Assembly (NCBI GenBank): GCA_021413845.1
Contig: JAIOPP010000090.1
Location: forward strand, 37,456 to 101,455
Reading direction: 5' to 3'
DNA: 64,000 nucleotides
From: Planctomycetia bacterium
GTDB taxonomy: Bacteria > Planctomycetota > Planctomycetia > Pirellulales > PNKZ01
Made by a program: the position numbers and the translations under genes. Shown in pieces: positions 29,590 through 39,163 of this stretch. Numbering within the stretch: the stretch's first letter is position 1; the number at the start of each line of letters is the position of its first letter. The notes beneath the pieces were generated by a model, which was not told the origin of the DNA, searched no databases, and worked only from the letters and a program-made list of their open reading frames with translations.

Positions 29590-30249
29590 ATGCCTCTTCT
29601 TCCGTTTCGGACCGGCAACACTTGGTTGTCGGACGATCTGCTGATCGTGCTAGATCGGCTCTTCAATATTGGTTGTGGTCTACGTTTTTTGAAACGAGAG
29701 ACCTTTCAGTTGCAGTGGAATCTCGACTACTCGCACGGTTTCGACGATGAAGAGTTGGAACGGCAGCTTGGTTCGCTCTGCGATCAAGGCTTGCTCCTGC
29801 GCGACGACGAAGACCGAGCTTACGGCGCCATTTATCGGATGCTGCCGAAAGGAGGAGCGCTTTGGTCGGAAGAACGTCGTCCGGTTTGGGAACGCTATTG
29901 TCAGTGTCGCTGGACTTCGACGATGCGCGGTCGCGAAGTGCTCACCGTCGTCGCCGTCTCGGCCCGGATCCGCGACGATATTCTTCGGGTCTACCCTCGT
30001 TCGCCGACGAGAACTCGGACCAAGGTCTTGACCGAGTATCCCTATTTCCTCGGCTGGTTGCCGTTCGACCGGCTTTATCTCGGAGCCGCAATCTGCGACG
30101 CGGAAATGCCTTCTCCCGAAGGATCGGCCGAGGAATTCGCAGCATACAGTAAGCGAATCAGCGACAACTATGCGCGATTGGACGCCGAGCGGACTTGGTG
30201 GGACGACGTCGCCGACCTCCAGCGATTCATCACTCCCGGTTCCGGCTGA
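29590..30249 (+). CDS. Hypothetical protein, 219 residues
   Basis: An intact frame with ATG 29590, but no strong ribosome-binding site. The protein is soluble and Trp/Arg-rich in the middle (ERRPVWERYCQCRW), with YFLGWLPFDRLYLG near residue 160. I see no catalytic motif, signal peptide or membrane segment. It is followed by the second copy of the terminator hairpin. It could belong to a variable family of orphan planctomycete proteins. Confidence 0.55.
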   Translation: MPLLPFRTGNTWLSDDLLIVLDRLFNIGCGLRFLKRETFQLQWNLDYSHGFDDEELERQLGSLCDQGLLLRDDEDRAYGAIYRMLPKGGALWSEERRPVWERYCQCRWTSTMRGREVLTVVAVSARIRDDILRVYPRSPTRTRTKVLTEYPYFLGWLPFDRLYLGAAICDAEMPSPEGSAEEFAAYSKRISDNYARLDAERTWWDDVADLQRFITPGSG

Positions 30250-30270
30250 TCGCGTTCTGCGCAAAAAGAA

Positions 30271-30301
30271 AGGCCGCGCATCTCATTCGGATGCGCGGCC
30301 T
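30271..30301. terminator. Bidirectional-type terminator hairpin, copy 2
   Basis: Same 12-bp stem and loop as at 28901-28931, with AAAAAGAA on the left and GTTTCTTT on the right. It lies between the convergent hypothetical gene and the sulfatase gene, and is followed by family A copy 4. Confidence 0.85.
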
Positions 30302-30318
30302 GTTTCTTTACCTTTCGA

Positions 30319-30360
30319 CGCTTCCAACGGCCGGTTCACACCGGCCGCTCGCCTCGGAGG
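30319..30360 (+). repeat. REP-like family A repeat, copy 4
   Basis: CGCTTCCAACGGCCGGTTCACACC-type unit through CTCGCCTCGGAGG. It is joined to the terminator copy 2 as a module, as copy 2 is joined to terminator copy 1. Confidence 0.85.
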
Positions 30361-30386
30361 GTTTTCGGCAGCGGTAAGCGGGGCGC

Positions 30387-31988
30387 TTAGTTGTTGCGCT
30401 TGTTCATTTGCGCTTCCAGCTTTTGCTTGAGCTCTTCCAAGTTGAAGCTCGCTCCCTTTTGCATCGGCGGGAACTCGATGAACGTCATCGCCGTCTTCGC
30501 GACTTCCTTCTGCACGAACGTAAAGCGCCAGAACTCGAAGACGAACCAGTTGTAGAAACCGAGCGAGCCTCCCTTGCCGTTGTACATGCCGGTTCGTTCG
30601 AACGGGTCGAGTCGCAGGTTCGTCAGGATCGGCCAATCGACTTTCTCCGTCGCCCCGAGCCAGCCGTTCGGCTGATCGGTGAAGCGATACTTATAGTCGT
30701 TGATGCGCGCCGCACCGAGCGTTCCTTCGGTGAAGTAGAAGATCTCCTTACGGCTCGAAGGACCCTTGCCCGTGATCAGCGCGGTCTGGTCGTAACCGTC
30801 GAGATGGACCTTGAACTCTTTCTCGCCGAGAGTCTTCCCTTGCTTCAACTCGGCGACGATGTTCGGATTGCCGGCCGCGGCGACGAACGTCGGAAACCAA
30901 TCGAGCCCGGAGAAGATGCCGTTTTCGACCTTGCCGGCCGGAACCTTGCCCGGCCAACGGAGAATCGCAGGGACCCGGAAGCCCCCTTCGAGCGCGGTTC
31001 CCTTGCCGCCGGCGAACGGCGTTTGGCCGCCGTCGGGCCAAGTGAAGTTTTCCGCGCCGTTGTCGGTGGTGAAGACGACGATCGTGTTCTCGGCCAGCCC
31101 GTTGTCGTCGAGATATTTCAGCACGCTGCCGACGACGTCGTCGAGCTGCGCCATACCGGCTTCTTGGATGCTCCAGCCGTTTTCGGGCGTGCGCAGCGCT
31201 TGGTATTTGTCGGAAAGATGCGTGACGACGTGCATCCGCGTCGGGTTCAAGTACAAGAAGAACGGCTTCTTCTCCGCGCGGGCCTTGTCGACGAACTTCA
31301 GCGAGAGATCCAAGATCTCATCGTCGACCGTTTCCATGCGGTCGGGATAGAGCGTGCCGGCGTCTTCGATCTTTTGCTTGCCGACTTTGCCCCACCGCGG
31401 ATCGACCGTCGCGTCGTCTTCCGTCGTGGCCCAAGTGTGCAGCATGTTGCGCGGACCGACCGTGGCCTTGAGCTCGGGCGGATAGTTGCGGTGCGAGGGG
31501 TCTTCCATCGCGTCGAGATGATAGAGATAGCCGAAGAACTCGTCGAAGCCGTGAACGGTCGGCAGGAATTGGTTTAAGTCGCCGAGATGGTTCTTGCCGA
31601 ACTGACCGGTGGCGTAGCCCATCGACTTGAGCGCCGTGGCGATCGTCGGGGCTTTGTCGGGCATGCCGGTGAGCGAGCCGGCTTGGCCGACCGTGGTAAG
31701 GCCCGTGCGAATCGGAAGCTGCCCGGTAACGAAGTTGGCGCGCCCGGCCGTGCAACTGGCTTCGGCATAGTAGTCGGTGAAGCGCATCCCTTGGTTGGCG
31801 AGCTTGTCGAGGTTCGGCGTCCGACCGGACATCATTCCTTGGTGGTAAGCGCCGATGTTGAACCAGCCGACATCGTCTCCCATGATGAAGACGATGTTGG
31901 GCTTCTCCTGCGCCGTAGCGCTGTTCGTCGCCGAGGCGACGACCGCGCAAGCGATGAGAAGAGCGAGCGGGAGCGTACGCATTTTCAT
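30387..31988 (-). CDS. Secreted arylsulfatase
   Basis: A 533-residue exported sulfatase. Start ATG 31988 has GAGGA about 10 bases upstream and begins a signal peptide ending N-S-A-T-A-Q; the open frame beyond it is not supported. The metal-binding N-terminus IVFIMGDDVGW is followed by the sulfatase signature CTAGR, whose cysteine (S-C-T-A-G-R) becomes formylglycine, then TGQLPIRTG. FTTDNGAE supplies further metal ligands. It hydrolyses sulfate esters, probably of sulfated polysaccharides, as is common in planctomycetes. A formylglycine-generating enzyme must be encoded elsewhere. Confidence 0.93.
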   Translation of the reverse strand: MKMRTLPLALLIACAVVASATNSATAQEKPNIVFIMGDDVGWFNIGAYHQGMMSGRTPNLDKLANQGMRFTDYYAEASCTAGRANFVTGQLPIRTGLTTVGQAGSLTGMPDKAPTIATALKSMGYATGQFGKNHLGDLNQFLPTVHGFDEFFGYLYHLDAMEDPSHRNYPPELKATVGPRNMLHTWATTEDDATVDPRWGKVGKQKIEDAGTLYPDRMETVDDEILDLSLKFVDKARAEKKPFFLYLNPTRMHVVTHLSDKYQALRTPENGWSIQEAGMAQLDDVVGSVLKYLDDNGLAENTIVVFTTDNGAENFTWPDGGQTPFAGGKGTALEGGFRVPAILRWPGKVPAGKVENGIFSGLDWFPTFVAAAGNPNIVAELKQGKTLGEKEFKVHLDGYDQTALITGKGPSSRKEIFYFTEGTLGAARINDYKYRFTDQPNGWLGATEKVDWPILTNLRLDPFERTGMYNGKGGSLGFYNWFVFEFWRFTFVQKEVAKTAMTFIEFPPMQKGASFNLEELKQKLEAQMNKRNN

Positions 31989-32211
31989 GGTGTCGGGTCC
32001 TCGGGGTGATGGTTGGCTGCAGGCGCGCAAGGAGATGTGGTTTCGCGCCGTAGCCGGGATTGTAGCCCGATAAGATGTTCTGCAACTAGGAAAATGGACC
32101 GCTTTCGTGAGGCGAATGTGTTCTCTCAAGAGAAATCGTAAGTGACGACGAATCAGATATAAGTGATATGTAAGGAATGACTGACGTTTGCATGAGGCTT
32201 TCCTGTTGGAT

Positions 32212-32634
32212 ATGAACAACTCCCTCTTGATCGCGATTTTGCAGATCGGGCCGATTCTCGTCGGTATCTTGCTTGGCCGGTGGCTTCACTACCTCGGACC
32301 GCCGCCCAACCTTGCAACCACCTCGGCTCAGATCGCCGCCGCACTGATGTTCGTCGGCTACTGCGAAGCGAAGATCAATCTACGACTCTACATTCATCCT
32401 CGTTGCTCACAGGTCTGCGGTGCGGTGTTCCTCTATTCGTTGCCGATCATCTTGGTGATTTCCCAACTTAGTCGACCTCGGTTGGGTGATGACGTCAGCT
32501 CGATCGTCGTAGCGCTCATCCCGTTGCCCCCGCTATTTGCGATTCCCCTACTCGTGCGCCTGAAAGTTTGGCGTACCGTGGCCGGAATCGTGCTGTTCGA
32601 GTTCGCTTGTTACTTAAGGCAGACGAGCTTTTAG
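32212..32634 (+). CDS. Small membrane protein of unknown function
   Basis: A 140-residue protein with four hydrophobic segments. ATG 32212 is preferred, although a TTG 24 bases upstream with AAGGA nearby is possible. The sequence has no recognised motif. It is lower in GC than the flanking sulfatase and DUF1080 genes. Role unknown. Confidence 0.5.
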   Translation: MNNSLLIAILQIGPILVGILLGRWLHYLGPPPNLATTSAQIAAALMFVGYCEAKINLRLYIHPRCSQVCGAVFLYSLPIILVISQLSRPRLGDDVSSIVVALIPLPPLFAIPLLVRLKVWRTVAGIVLFEFACYLRQTSF

Positions 32635-32850
32635 GGCGTAGTTTCCGCAGTATCGGCTTCGTAGACGATTGGTTCGCAATCCGCTGTTCCCTGTCCGAGC
32701 CCGCCTCTTTTCTCGCGCCATAGCGGCGACTATGCTGTGGGGGTTCGCCGCTGGTTTCACATTCCCGTCGCTTATCGCATCTCTTAAAAAAATTCACTGG
32801 AGTTCTCCGCCGTGACTCATCGCTTTATCCATCGCACAGTTAATCGCTCT

Positions 32851-33447
32851 ATGAAGATCGTGTTAGCGTTGTCGTTGGTTTGTCTTGCGTTCGCTTCGTC
32901 GGCCTCGGCCGAAGAAGGTTGGGTCTCGCTGTTCAACGGCAAGGACCTCACCGGTTGGAAGCCGAACGAGCTGCCCGAGAATTGGGAAGTGAAAGACGGC
33001 GCGATCCACGGCCACGGCAAGCGGAGCCATCTGTTCTACATGGAAAAGCAATTCGAGAACTTCCATTACAAGGCCGACTTCAAGCTCACCAAGGGGAGCA
33101 ACTCCGGCATGTACTTCCGCACCGAGTATGCCGAAAACGTTTGGCCGAACGGTTACGAAGCGCAAGTGAACAACAGCCATGGCGATCCTATCCGCACCGG
33201 CTCGCTCTATAAGTTCGTCAAGGTCGGCGACCAGCTTGTGGCCGACGATACGTGGTGGACCCAAGAGGTGATCGCCGACGGGAACCACATCACGATCAAG
33301 GTGAACGGCAAGACGGTCGTCGACTTCACCGACGAGAAAAACACGTACAAGAAAGGCTACTTCGCCTTCCAACAGCACGATCCGGGCAGCAAGGTCGAGA
33401 TCAAGAACGTGCTGGTGAAGGAACTGCCGGGAAGCGAGAAGAAGTAG
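32851..33447 (+). CDS. Exported DUF1080 (3-keto-disaccharide hydrolase-like) protein
   Basis: A 198-residue protein. ATG 32851 starts a signal peptide ending A-S-A-E-E; the GTG at 32812 would add a basic extension. The single domain matches DUF1080 (EGWVSLFNGKDLTGW, then GNHITIKVNGKTVVDF, and FQQHDPGSKVEIKNV at the end), a concanavalin-like sugar-binding or 3-keto-glycoside hydrolase fold greatly expanded in planctomycetes. It probably acts on polysaccharide fragments in the periplasm. Confidence 0.9.
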   Translation: MKIVLALSLVCLAFASSASAEEGWVSLFNGKDLTGWKPNELPENWEVKDGAIHGHGKRSHLFYMEKQFENFHYKADFKLTKGSNSGMYFRTEYAENVWPNGYEAQVNNSHGDPIRTGSLYKFVKVGDQLVADDTWWTQEVIADGNHITIKVNGKTVVDFTDEKNTYKKGYFAFQQHDPGSKVEIKNVLVKELPGSEKK

Positions 33448-33642
33448 AAAAAGAAGTAAAAAGTGAGAAGGCAAAATGCAAAATGAGGAGGAGCAGACTG
33501 CATTTGTTCGCAGTTTTGCCGATTACCTTGAGCATTTTACGTTTCTCCCCACCTGCGGCGGCGATTAGACTATTAGTGGTCGGCTATTAGTCGCGTCGGG
33601 TCTTGATCGGGCCTTGGAAGATCTCTAGCGGAGCGTGCGGTC

Positions 33643-34317
33643 ATGAAGTTTTTTGCGGCGTCCGTTTTGGTGCTCACGTCCGTGGTCGTCACGTCGTTCT
33701 CCGGCGCGCTCAGGGCCGAAGTAAACGATAAGATTCTCACCGACGTCTACCATCAGGGGCTCAAGACGTTCTATGCGGGCCAGTATGCCGAGGCCCACGA
33801 CGTCTTCACGCAAGCGATCGACGGCGGCACGAAGGATCCGCGGGCCTACTACTTCCGCGGGCTCGCCAACTCGCGCCTCGGCCGGGCCGCGAATGCGAAG
33901 GCCGACTTCGAGAAGGGGGCCGTGATCGAGGGGAAAGACTTCGACGTCTTCTTCAACGTCAGCACGGCGCTCGAGCGCATTCAGGGCAACGAACGACGGA
34001 CGCTCGAAAGCTATCGGGCCGCCGGCCGCAAACACGCACTCGCCGAGATCGACAAGATTCGCTTCGAGCACTTCCGTCGCTTCGATCCGAACGAAGGAGT
34101 GCCCGGCGCCGCGACGACCTCGTCGGGCACCGGCTTGCCGGCCGGCCAAGTACCGGCGGCGGCAACCGAACCGGCCGCGATGCCGGCCACGCCGGGCGCC
34201 GCGCCGGCGAACCCATTCGGCACCCCGGCCCCGGCGAACGCCCCGGCGAACCCATTCGGCACACCGGCTCCCGCCGCCCCGGCAACCCCGCCGGCCAAGA
34301 ACCCGTTCGGAAACTAA
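33643..34317 (+). CDS. Exported TPR protein with NPFG repeats
   Basis: A 224-residue protein with a signal peptide (V-V-V-T-S-F-S-G then A-L-R-A). Residues about 30-115 form two to three TPR units (VYHQGLKTFYAGQYAEAHDVF). Residues about 150-224 are Pro/Ala-rich and contain three NPFG repeats, two of them as NPFGTPAPA and the last at the very end. The TPR part likely binds a partner; the tail may be a linker to the envelope. Function is not recognised. Confidence 0.65.
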   Translation: MKFFAASVLVLTSVVVTSFSGALRAEVNDKILTDVYHQGLKTFYAGQYAEAHDVFTQAIDGGTKDPRAYYFRGLANSRLGRAANAKADFEKGAVIEGKDFDVFFNVSTALERIQGNERRTLESYRAAGRKHALAEIDKIRFEHFRRFDPNEGVPGAATTSSGTGLPAGQVPAAATEPAAMPATPGAAPANPFGTPAPANAPANPFGTPAPAAPATPPAKNPFGN

Positions 34318-34336
34318 CGAGCAGGACGAACTTTTT

Positions 34337-34371
34337 CCGAGGCGAGCGGCCGGTGTGAACCGGCCGTTGGA
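34337..34371 (-). repeat. REP-like family A repeat, copy 5, reversed
   Basis: CCGAGGCGAGCGGCCGGTGTGAACCGGCCGTTGG, the reverse complement of the 24354-type unit, directly after the NPFG protein gene. Confidence 0.85.
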
Positions 34372-34412
34372 CATTGGAGTGCGGAAATCGACCGCATTAG
34401 GAAGAGGGTCGA

Positions 34413-35201
34413 ATGGGATGCTCTTTAACCCGTTATATCTTGCGCCCTAACCAGGATATCACAACAATCCAGGCGCTCGCGCGCGAGTTTCGTCACTCGC
34501 TTAGTCGCCCTTCGCGATTGGTCTTTCGAAACCTCAGTGAATCGAAAGTTCGGCGATCGGAACTAAAGTTATTTCGTGATGCCGGCGCTTCCATCGTTGA
34601 TTTGGTCACGTCCGCGACCCAAGAACAACTCATTCAATTGGCGAAGCGGATTTTGGGAGAGGATGGCTTTTTACTGTGTATCACCAACGATGAAGAATGT
34701 GACTTTATTTATCCGAGTCAGGAATGGCTGGACACGCACTATCCGACACATGGACTAGAGTGGCTCTTATTACCTGATAAAGTTCCCATTCCTTGGAACA
34801 ATACGGCAATGTATGCCTTCCCGAGCAATTCGCCGTCTTGGGACGAAACAGTGCCTATCATGGGTTCACTTTTGTCGGTTGCCGTAGTCGGCAGGCCCCG
34901 TCCCTGTCCATACTGTGCTACGATTTACACAAGCCGAGGCGAGCGGGGGCAATGTCCGGCATGCGGGGCGATTGCTCAACCATTCAGTTCGTCGAACGCG
35001 GCCCATGCAATCATAGTGATCCCGATAGACGCTTTCGGCTGGGGCACTTGTTACCGCTGCCGAGCATCATATGAATTCAATGCGCTTATCGAGCAATGCA
35101 GCAGGTGCGGCCAGATGCTTCAAGCCGAAACAAAGAGGCATGGAAACGTGCTGCGCGACAACTCTAATCGAATTCGAGAGCTTCTCGCACAATTGAAATA
35201 A
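34413..35201 (+). CDS. Zinc-ribbon hypothetical protein with low GC
   Basis: A 262-residue protein. Two CxxC pairs form a ribbon (CPYC...CPAC, about residues 165-185) and two more follow (CYRC...CSRC, about 213-235), so it probably binds zinc. The N-terminal part has no recognised motif. Base composition is distinctly less GC-rich than neighbours, which suggests recent transfer. No export signal. It may be an RNA- or protein-binding factor, but that is inference. Confidence 0.55.
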   Translation: MGCSLTRYILRPNQDITTIQALAREFRHSLSRPSRLVFRNLSESKVRRSELKLFRDAGASIVDLVTSATQEQLIQLAKRILGEDGFLLCITNDEECDFIYPSQEWLDTHYPTHGLEWLLLPDKVPIPWNNTAMYAFPSNSPSWDETVPIMGSLLSVAVVGRPRPCPYCATIYTSRGERGQCPACGAIAQPFSSSNAAHAIIVIPIDAFGWGTCYRCRASYEFNALIEQCSRCGQMLQAETKRHGNVLRDNSNRIRELLAQLK

Positions 35202-35291
35202 CTAGAAATAACTAGAAATAAATTGAATCACGTCGCTCGGCAAGCTAAACGGACACAGCGTTTTCAACGCTCGCTTTAAACGATATTTTGC

Positions 35292-35418
35292 AAAGCAGCA
35301 GGCACGTTCCCGTGCCGTCCGCCACAGACATTTGAGGGAACTCAGTAAGACTCCACCGCATACGATACCTTTCCAGAATGGCGCATGTGGTTACGGCAAG
35401 TGGAACGTGCCTACAACT
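35292..35418 (+). repeat. MITE/REP-like family B repeat, copy 1
   Basis: Left end AAAGCAGCAGGCACGTTCCC and right end AACGTGCCTACAACTTTC are inverted relative to each other, enclosing about 90 bases. It ends 3 bases before the ABC-F stop codon. Other copies are at 40460, 41146 and 44971. The ends here are mutated. Confidence 0.7.
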
Positions 35419-35420
35419 TT

Positions 35421-37220
35421 CTACTCCTCGGCGATCTCCTCGCTCAGCGCCACCCAGCGTTCTTCCGCTTCTTCGAGTTGCTTCGTGAGCGAAGCCGCTT
35501 CGTTGTGAAGCCGGAGCGCTTCCTTTTGATCGGTTGCTTTCAGTAGCTCGGCGGTGACGTTTTTCTTTTCGGTGTCGAGCTTCGCGATCGAGCGTTCGAG
35601 CGCGGTCAGTTCTTTGCGGACTTCGCGCTCGGCGCGGCGCGGGGCTCGGGTATCGCCCGTCGACTTCGCGCCGGCAGGTTTCGTCGCCGCCGGTGGGGCC
35701 TTGCCGGTCTTCGCAGCCAGTTCGCGCTCGCCGTCTTCGATCTCTTTATTCACCGAGTAGAGATAGGCTTCGTAATCGCCGCGGTAGTTCGTCACGCGAC
35801 CGTCGCGGACTTCGATGATGCAGGTCGCCACGCGCTTCATGAAGTGTCGATCGTGGCTCGTGAAGATCAGCGTCCCTTTGTAGATCAACAGCGCTTCGGC
35901 CAGCGCTTCCACGGTGTCGACGTCGAGATGGTTTCCCGGTTCGTCGAGGATCAAGACGTTGTGCTTGCTCAACAGCAGGCTCGCCATGCAGAGTCGGGCC
36001 CGCTCCCCTCCGGAAAGGACCGTGATCTTTTTCTTCACGGCATCGCCGCGGAACAAGAGCGCGCCGGCCATGTCGAGAATCTCTTGCGTCTTCGTCCCTG
36101 CGGGCGCGTGATATTCGAGATAGTCGAGCACCGTCTGCTTCTCGGGCAGGCTGGTGTACACATGCTGCGCGTAGACACCCATCTGCGTCGCATGACCCCA
36201 ACGGACTTCCCCTTCGAGCGGCTCGAGCGAATCGACGATCGTGCGCAAGAAGGTCGTTTTCCCTTGGCCGTTGTCGCCGACGATCGCGGCCCGCGAGCCG
36301 TGTTCGATCTCCAGGTCGATCCCTGCGGCGATCTTGCGCTCGGCATAACCGATCGCGAGATCCTTGCACCGCAGCACGGGCCCTTTGCGCGGCTCGACGA
36401 GCGGCGCGCGGATCCGCGCGGTCGGCTCGTCGGAGGCGATATCCGTCAGGTCGAGCTTCTCGAGTTGCTTCTGCTTGCTTGCGGCACGCGTGGCCGTGCT
36501 GGCGCGGGCCTTGTTCTTGGCGATGAACTCTTCGAGCTGCTTCCGCTTGGCCGAAACCGCGGCGTTGGAGCGCACATCGTGTTCGCGCTGTTCTTCTTGA
36601 TAGGCGAGGAAGGCGTCGATCTTGCCGGGATACATCGTCAGCTTGCCGCGCGACAGGTCGAGCGTGTGGTCGCACGTGGCGCCGAGAAAGGCGCGATCGT
36701 GCGAGACGATGAGGCACGCTTCCTTGTAGTGCCGCAGGAAATGCTCGAGCAAGATCTGCGTGCGAAGATCGAGGAAGTTCGTCGGTTCGTCGAGCAGCAG
36801 CAGGTTCGGCTCATGCAGCAGCAGAGCGGCGAGCTTCACGCGCGTCTGCCAACCGCCCGACAGTTTCGCGATCGGGCCTTCGAGATAGGCCCCTTTCAGC
36901 TCGAACTCGCCGGCCACTTCGCCGCACTTCCAGTCGGGCTTGCCGCTGTCGCGCATGAGAAACTCCAAGGCGGTTTCGCCTGGGAGAAACGGATCGTGTT
37001 GGCGCAGATAGCCGATCTGCAGCTTCGAGCTGCGCGTGACTTCGCCTTTGTCGAGCTCTTCTTCGTCGAGCAAGACCCGGAGCAGGGTGCTCTTGCCGGC
37101 TCCGTTGCGGCCGACGAGCCCGACCTTGACGTCGTCGTAGAAAGTCGCGTCGGCGCCATCGAGCAGGATTTGATCCCCGTAGCTCTTATGAGCATTCTTC
37201 ACCTGCAACAACACACCCAT
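35421..37220 (-). CDS. ABC-F family ATPase
   Basis: A 599-residue soluble protein with two ABC ATPase domains and no membrane segment, the definition of ABC-F. Domain 1 has VGRNGAGKSTLL (Walker A), KLSGGWQ signature and LLLDEPTNFLD; domain 2 has VGDNGQGKTTFL, VLSGGERAR and LILDEPGNHLD. The linker between them is about 80 residues and Lys-rich; the C-terminus is a coiled coil (EREVRKELTALERSI). It probably acts on ribosomes as a translation factor (Uup/EttA-like). It is transcribed divergently from the SSS symporter. Confidence 0.93.
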   Translation of the reverse strand: MGVLLQVKNAHKSYGDQILLDGADATFYDDVKVGLVGRNGAGKSTLLRVLLDEEELDKGEVTRSSKLQIGYLRQHDPFLPGETALEFLMRDSGKPDWKCGEVAGEFELKGAYLEGPIAKLSGGWQTRVKLAALLLHEPNLLLLDEPTNFLDLRTQILLEHFLRHYKEACLIVSHDRAFLGATCDHTLDLSRGKLTMYPGKIDAFLAYQEEQREHDVRSNAAVSAKRKQLEEFIAKNKARASTATRAASKQKQLEKLDLTDIASDEPTARIRAPLVEPRKGPVLRCKDLAIGYAERKIAAGIDLEIEHGSRAAIVGDNGQGKTTFLRTIVDSLEPLEGEVRWGHATQMGVYAQHVYTSLPEKQTVLDYLEYHAPAGTKTQEILDMAGALLFRGDAVKKKITVLSGGERARLCMASLLLSKHNVLILDEPGNHLDVDTVEALAEALLIYKGTLIFTSHDRHFMKRVATCIIEVRDGRVTNYRGDYEAYLYSVNKEIEDGERELAAKTGKAPPAATKPAGAKSTGDTRAPRRAEREVRKELTALERSIAKLDTEKKNVTAELLKATDQKEALRLHNEAASLTKQLEEAEERWVALSEEIAEE

Positions 37221-37420
37221 CGACTTACGACCCTTCGTGAAAGGAAAATCACCGACACTTCATAGCCTAGGGAAGGGTCGGAAATCTCGCAACCCGCCAG
37301 GTCGCCGCGGAACGAGCGCTACGGCGGCAATCTCGCAGCGCCGTGCGGTCGAAATCGCTTGGCCCGAGCGCAGGGGTGGGTTAAGTTGGGGCGGCCCGCT
37401 TCCGCCTAGGAGAACCCAGC

Positions 37421-39124
37421 TTGCCGAGCCTCATCGCCGCCGCACCTGCGCGCCACGCCGGCATGGGCTGGTTCGATTACGCACTCGTGCTCGTTTATCT
37501 CTTGTTCACCGCGGGCATCGTGTGGTGGTCGTCGCGCAGGGAAGCGAACACCGAGCAATTCTTTCTCGGCGGACGTCGAATGCCGTGGTTCGCCGTCGGG
37601 CTGAGCATCATGGCGACGCTCCTCTCGACGATCACCTATCTCGGCATGCCCGGCGAGTTCATCAAGCACGGCATCACGGCGATGGCGCAATACATCGCCT
37701 ATCCGCTCGTCGTGCCGGTCGTGTTCTGTTTGTTCGTGCCGTTCTTCATGCGGCTCCGGCTGACGAGCGTCTACGAATATCTTGAGCGCCGCTTCAACTC
37801 GCCGACGCGCATCCTCGGCGGCACGCTGTTCTTCTTTTTGAAGATCGGCTGGATCGCGCTGGTGATGTATAGCGCCGCGCTCGCGCTCGAAATGATGGCG
37901 CATGCCGACGTGCGTAATATGCTCACGCCGCTCGGCCTCGCAGACCACGGGCTGTACGTGATGATCTTCGCGCTCGGCCTCACGGCGACCAGCTACGCTT
38001 TCTTCGGCGGCATGCGGGCCGTCGTCTGGACCGACGTCTTGCAGGCCGTGATGCTCTTCGGGGGCGCGCTCGTCATCATCATCTACGTGATGGCGACGAC
38101 CGGCGAAGGAATTTCCGTTTGGTGGGACGCCGTCGCAAGCCAACGGACCTCGCGCGCGAAGCCGATCCTCTTCGACGTCAACCCCACGACGCGCCTCACC
38201 GTGTTCACCGTGATTCTCAACGGCTTCTTTTGGGCCATGTGTACCCACGGCTCCGATCAAGTCGTGCTGCAACGCTACTTCACGACCACTTCGATTCGCG
38301 CCGCGCGCAATAGCTTCCTCATCAACATCGCGGCGCAGGTTTTGATCGGCGTCCTCTTAGCGCTCGCCGGCCTGGCGCTACTTTATTTCTATCTCGTCAA
38401 CCCGCAGAATCTCGGCGACGGGCTCTCCGTTAAGTCGTCGACCGATAAGATCATGCCGTATTTCTATGCCCATCAGTTGCCGCTCGGCTTCGGCGGCTTG
38501 ATCCTCGCCAACTTCCTGTGCGACGCCATGCAAACGCTCGTCTCGGGCGTGAACAGTATGACGGCCGTCGCGTCGAACGATCTGTTTCGCGGCGACGGCT
38601 CGAAGCGGAGCGCCGCGGAAGCCGATCGCCGGCAACTGGTCGTGGCCCGCGCGATGACGCTCGGCATCGGACTCTTCTGCACTTGCCTCGCGGCCGGCAC
38701 CGCTTGGCTCGCCCAGCGCGACGACCACGGCATCTACGAACTCCTGCCCCGCACGTTCAATATGTTTCTCGGGCCGTTGGCGTCGTTGTTCTTCGTCGGC
38801 ATGTTCATCCCGCGCGCCACGGCCCGCAGCGTGTTGCCGGCGGCCGCGCTCGCGCTGTTCGTCTCCGTTTCTTGGACGTGGTGGAAGCAGCTCTACGGCA
38901 TCGACCATCAGTGGTATATCGATCTGTTCCGCAACCCGGAGACGCCGGACGTTCTGCCGGGCCCGCCGTCGATCATGTGGTCGATCTTCGTGCCGTGCAG
39001 CGTCGGCTTCTTCACCAGCGCAATACTTTCTAGAATCGTCGACAAAAACGAAGACCACCCCGGCCGCGCCTATAGCTGGCAAGAAATCATGAAACGCCCG
39101 CCCCCACAAGAAGACCGCAGTTAG
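37421..39124 (+). CDS. Sodium:solute symporter (SSS family)
   Basis: A 567-residue integral membrane protein with about 13 hydrophobic segments. The start is TTG 37421, supported by AGGAG 8 bases upstream. SSS hallmarks include WWSSRREANTEQFFLGGR after TM1, SIMATLLSTITYLGMP in TM2, and GGMRAVVWTDVLQA mid-protein. The downstream NanA/DapA-like lyase gene is 39 bases away, so a sialic acid or similar sugar-acid substrate is plausible. Confidence 0.9.
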   Translation: MPSLIAAAPARHAGMGWFDYALVLVYLLFTAGIVWWSSRREANTEQFFLGGRRMPWFAVGLSIMATLLSTITYLGMPGEFIKHGITAMAQYIAYPLVVPVVFCLFVPFFMRLRLTSVYEYLERRFNSPTRILGGTLFFFLKIGWIALVMYSAALALEMMAHADVRNMLTPLGLADHGLYVMIFALGLTATSYAFFGGMRAVVWTDVLQAVMLFGGALVIIIYVMATTGEGISVWWDAVASQRTSRAKPILFDVNPTTRLTVFTVILNGFFWAMCTHGSDQVVLQRYFTTTSIRAARNSFLINIAAQVLIGVLLALAGLALLYFYLVNPQNLGDGLSVKSSTDKIMPYFYAHQLPLGFGGLILANFLCDAMQTLVSGVNSMTAVASNDLFRGDGSKRSAAEADRRQLVVARAMTLGIGLFCTCLAAGTAWLAQRDDHGIYELLPRTFNMFLGPLASLFFVGMFIPRATARSVLPAAALALFVSVSWTWWKQLYGIDHQWYIDLFRNPETPDVLPGPPSIMWSIFVPCSVGFFTSAILSRIVDKNEDHPGRAYSWQEIMKRPPPQEDRS

Positions 39125-39130
39125 CTTTTA

Positions 39131-39160
39131 TTCCTGACCACCGACCCCTGACCCCTTCCT
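39131..39160 (+). repeat. CTGACC-rich short repeat
   Basis: The tract CTGACCACCGACCCCTGACC followed by CCTTCCTC sits just before the next start. A similar tract occurs at 41335-41367. It is short and of unknown role; it overlaps the likely leader of the lyase gene. Confidence 0.45.
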
Positions 39161-39163
39161 CCC

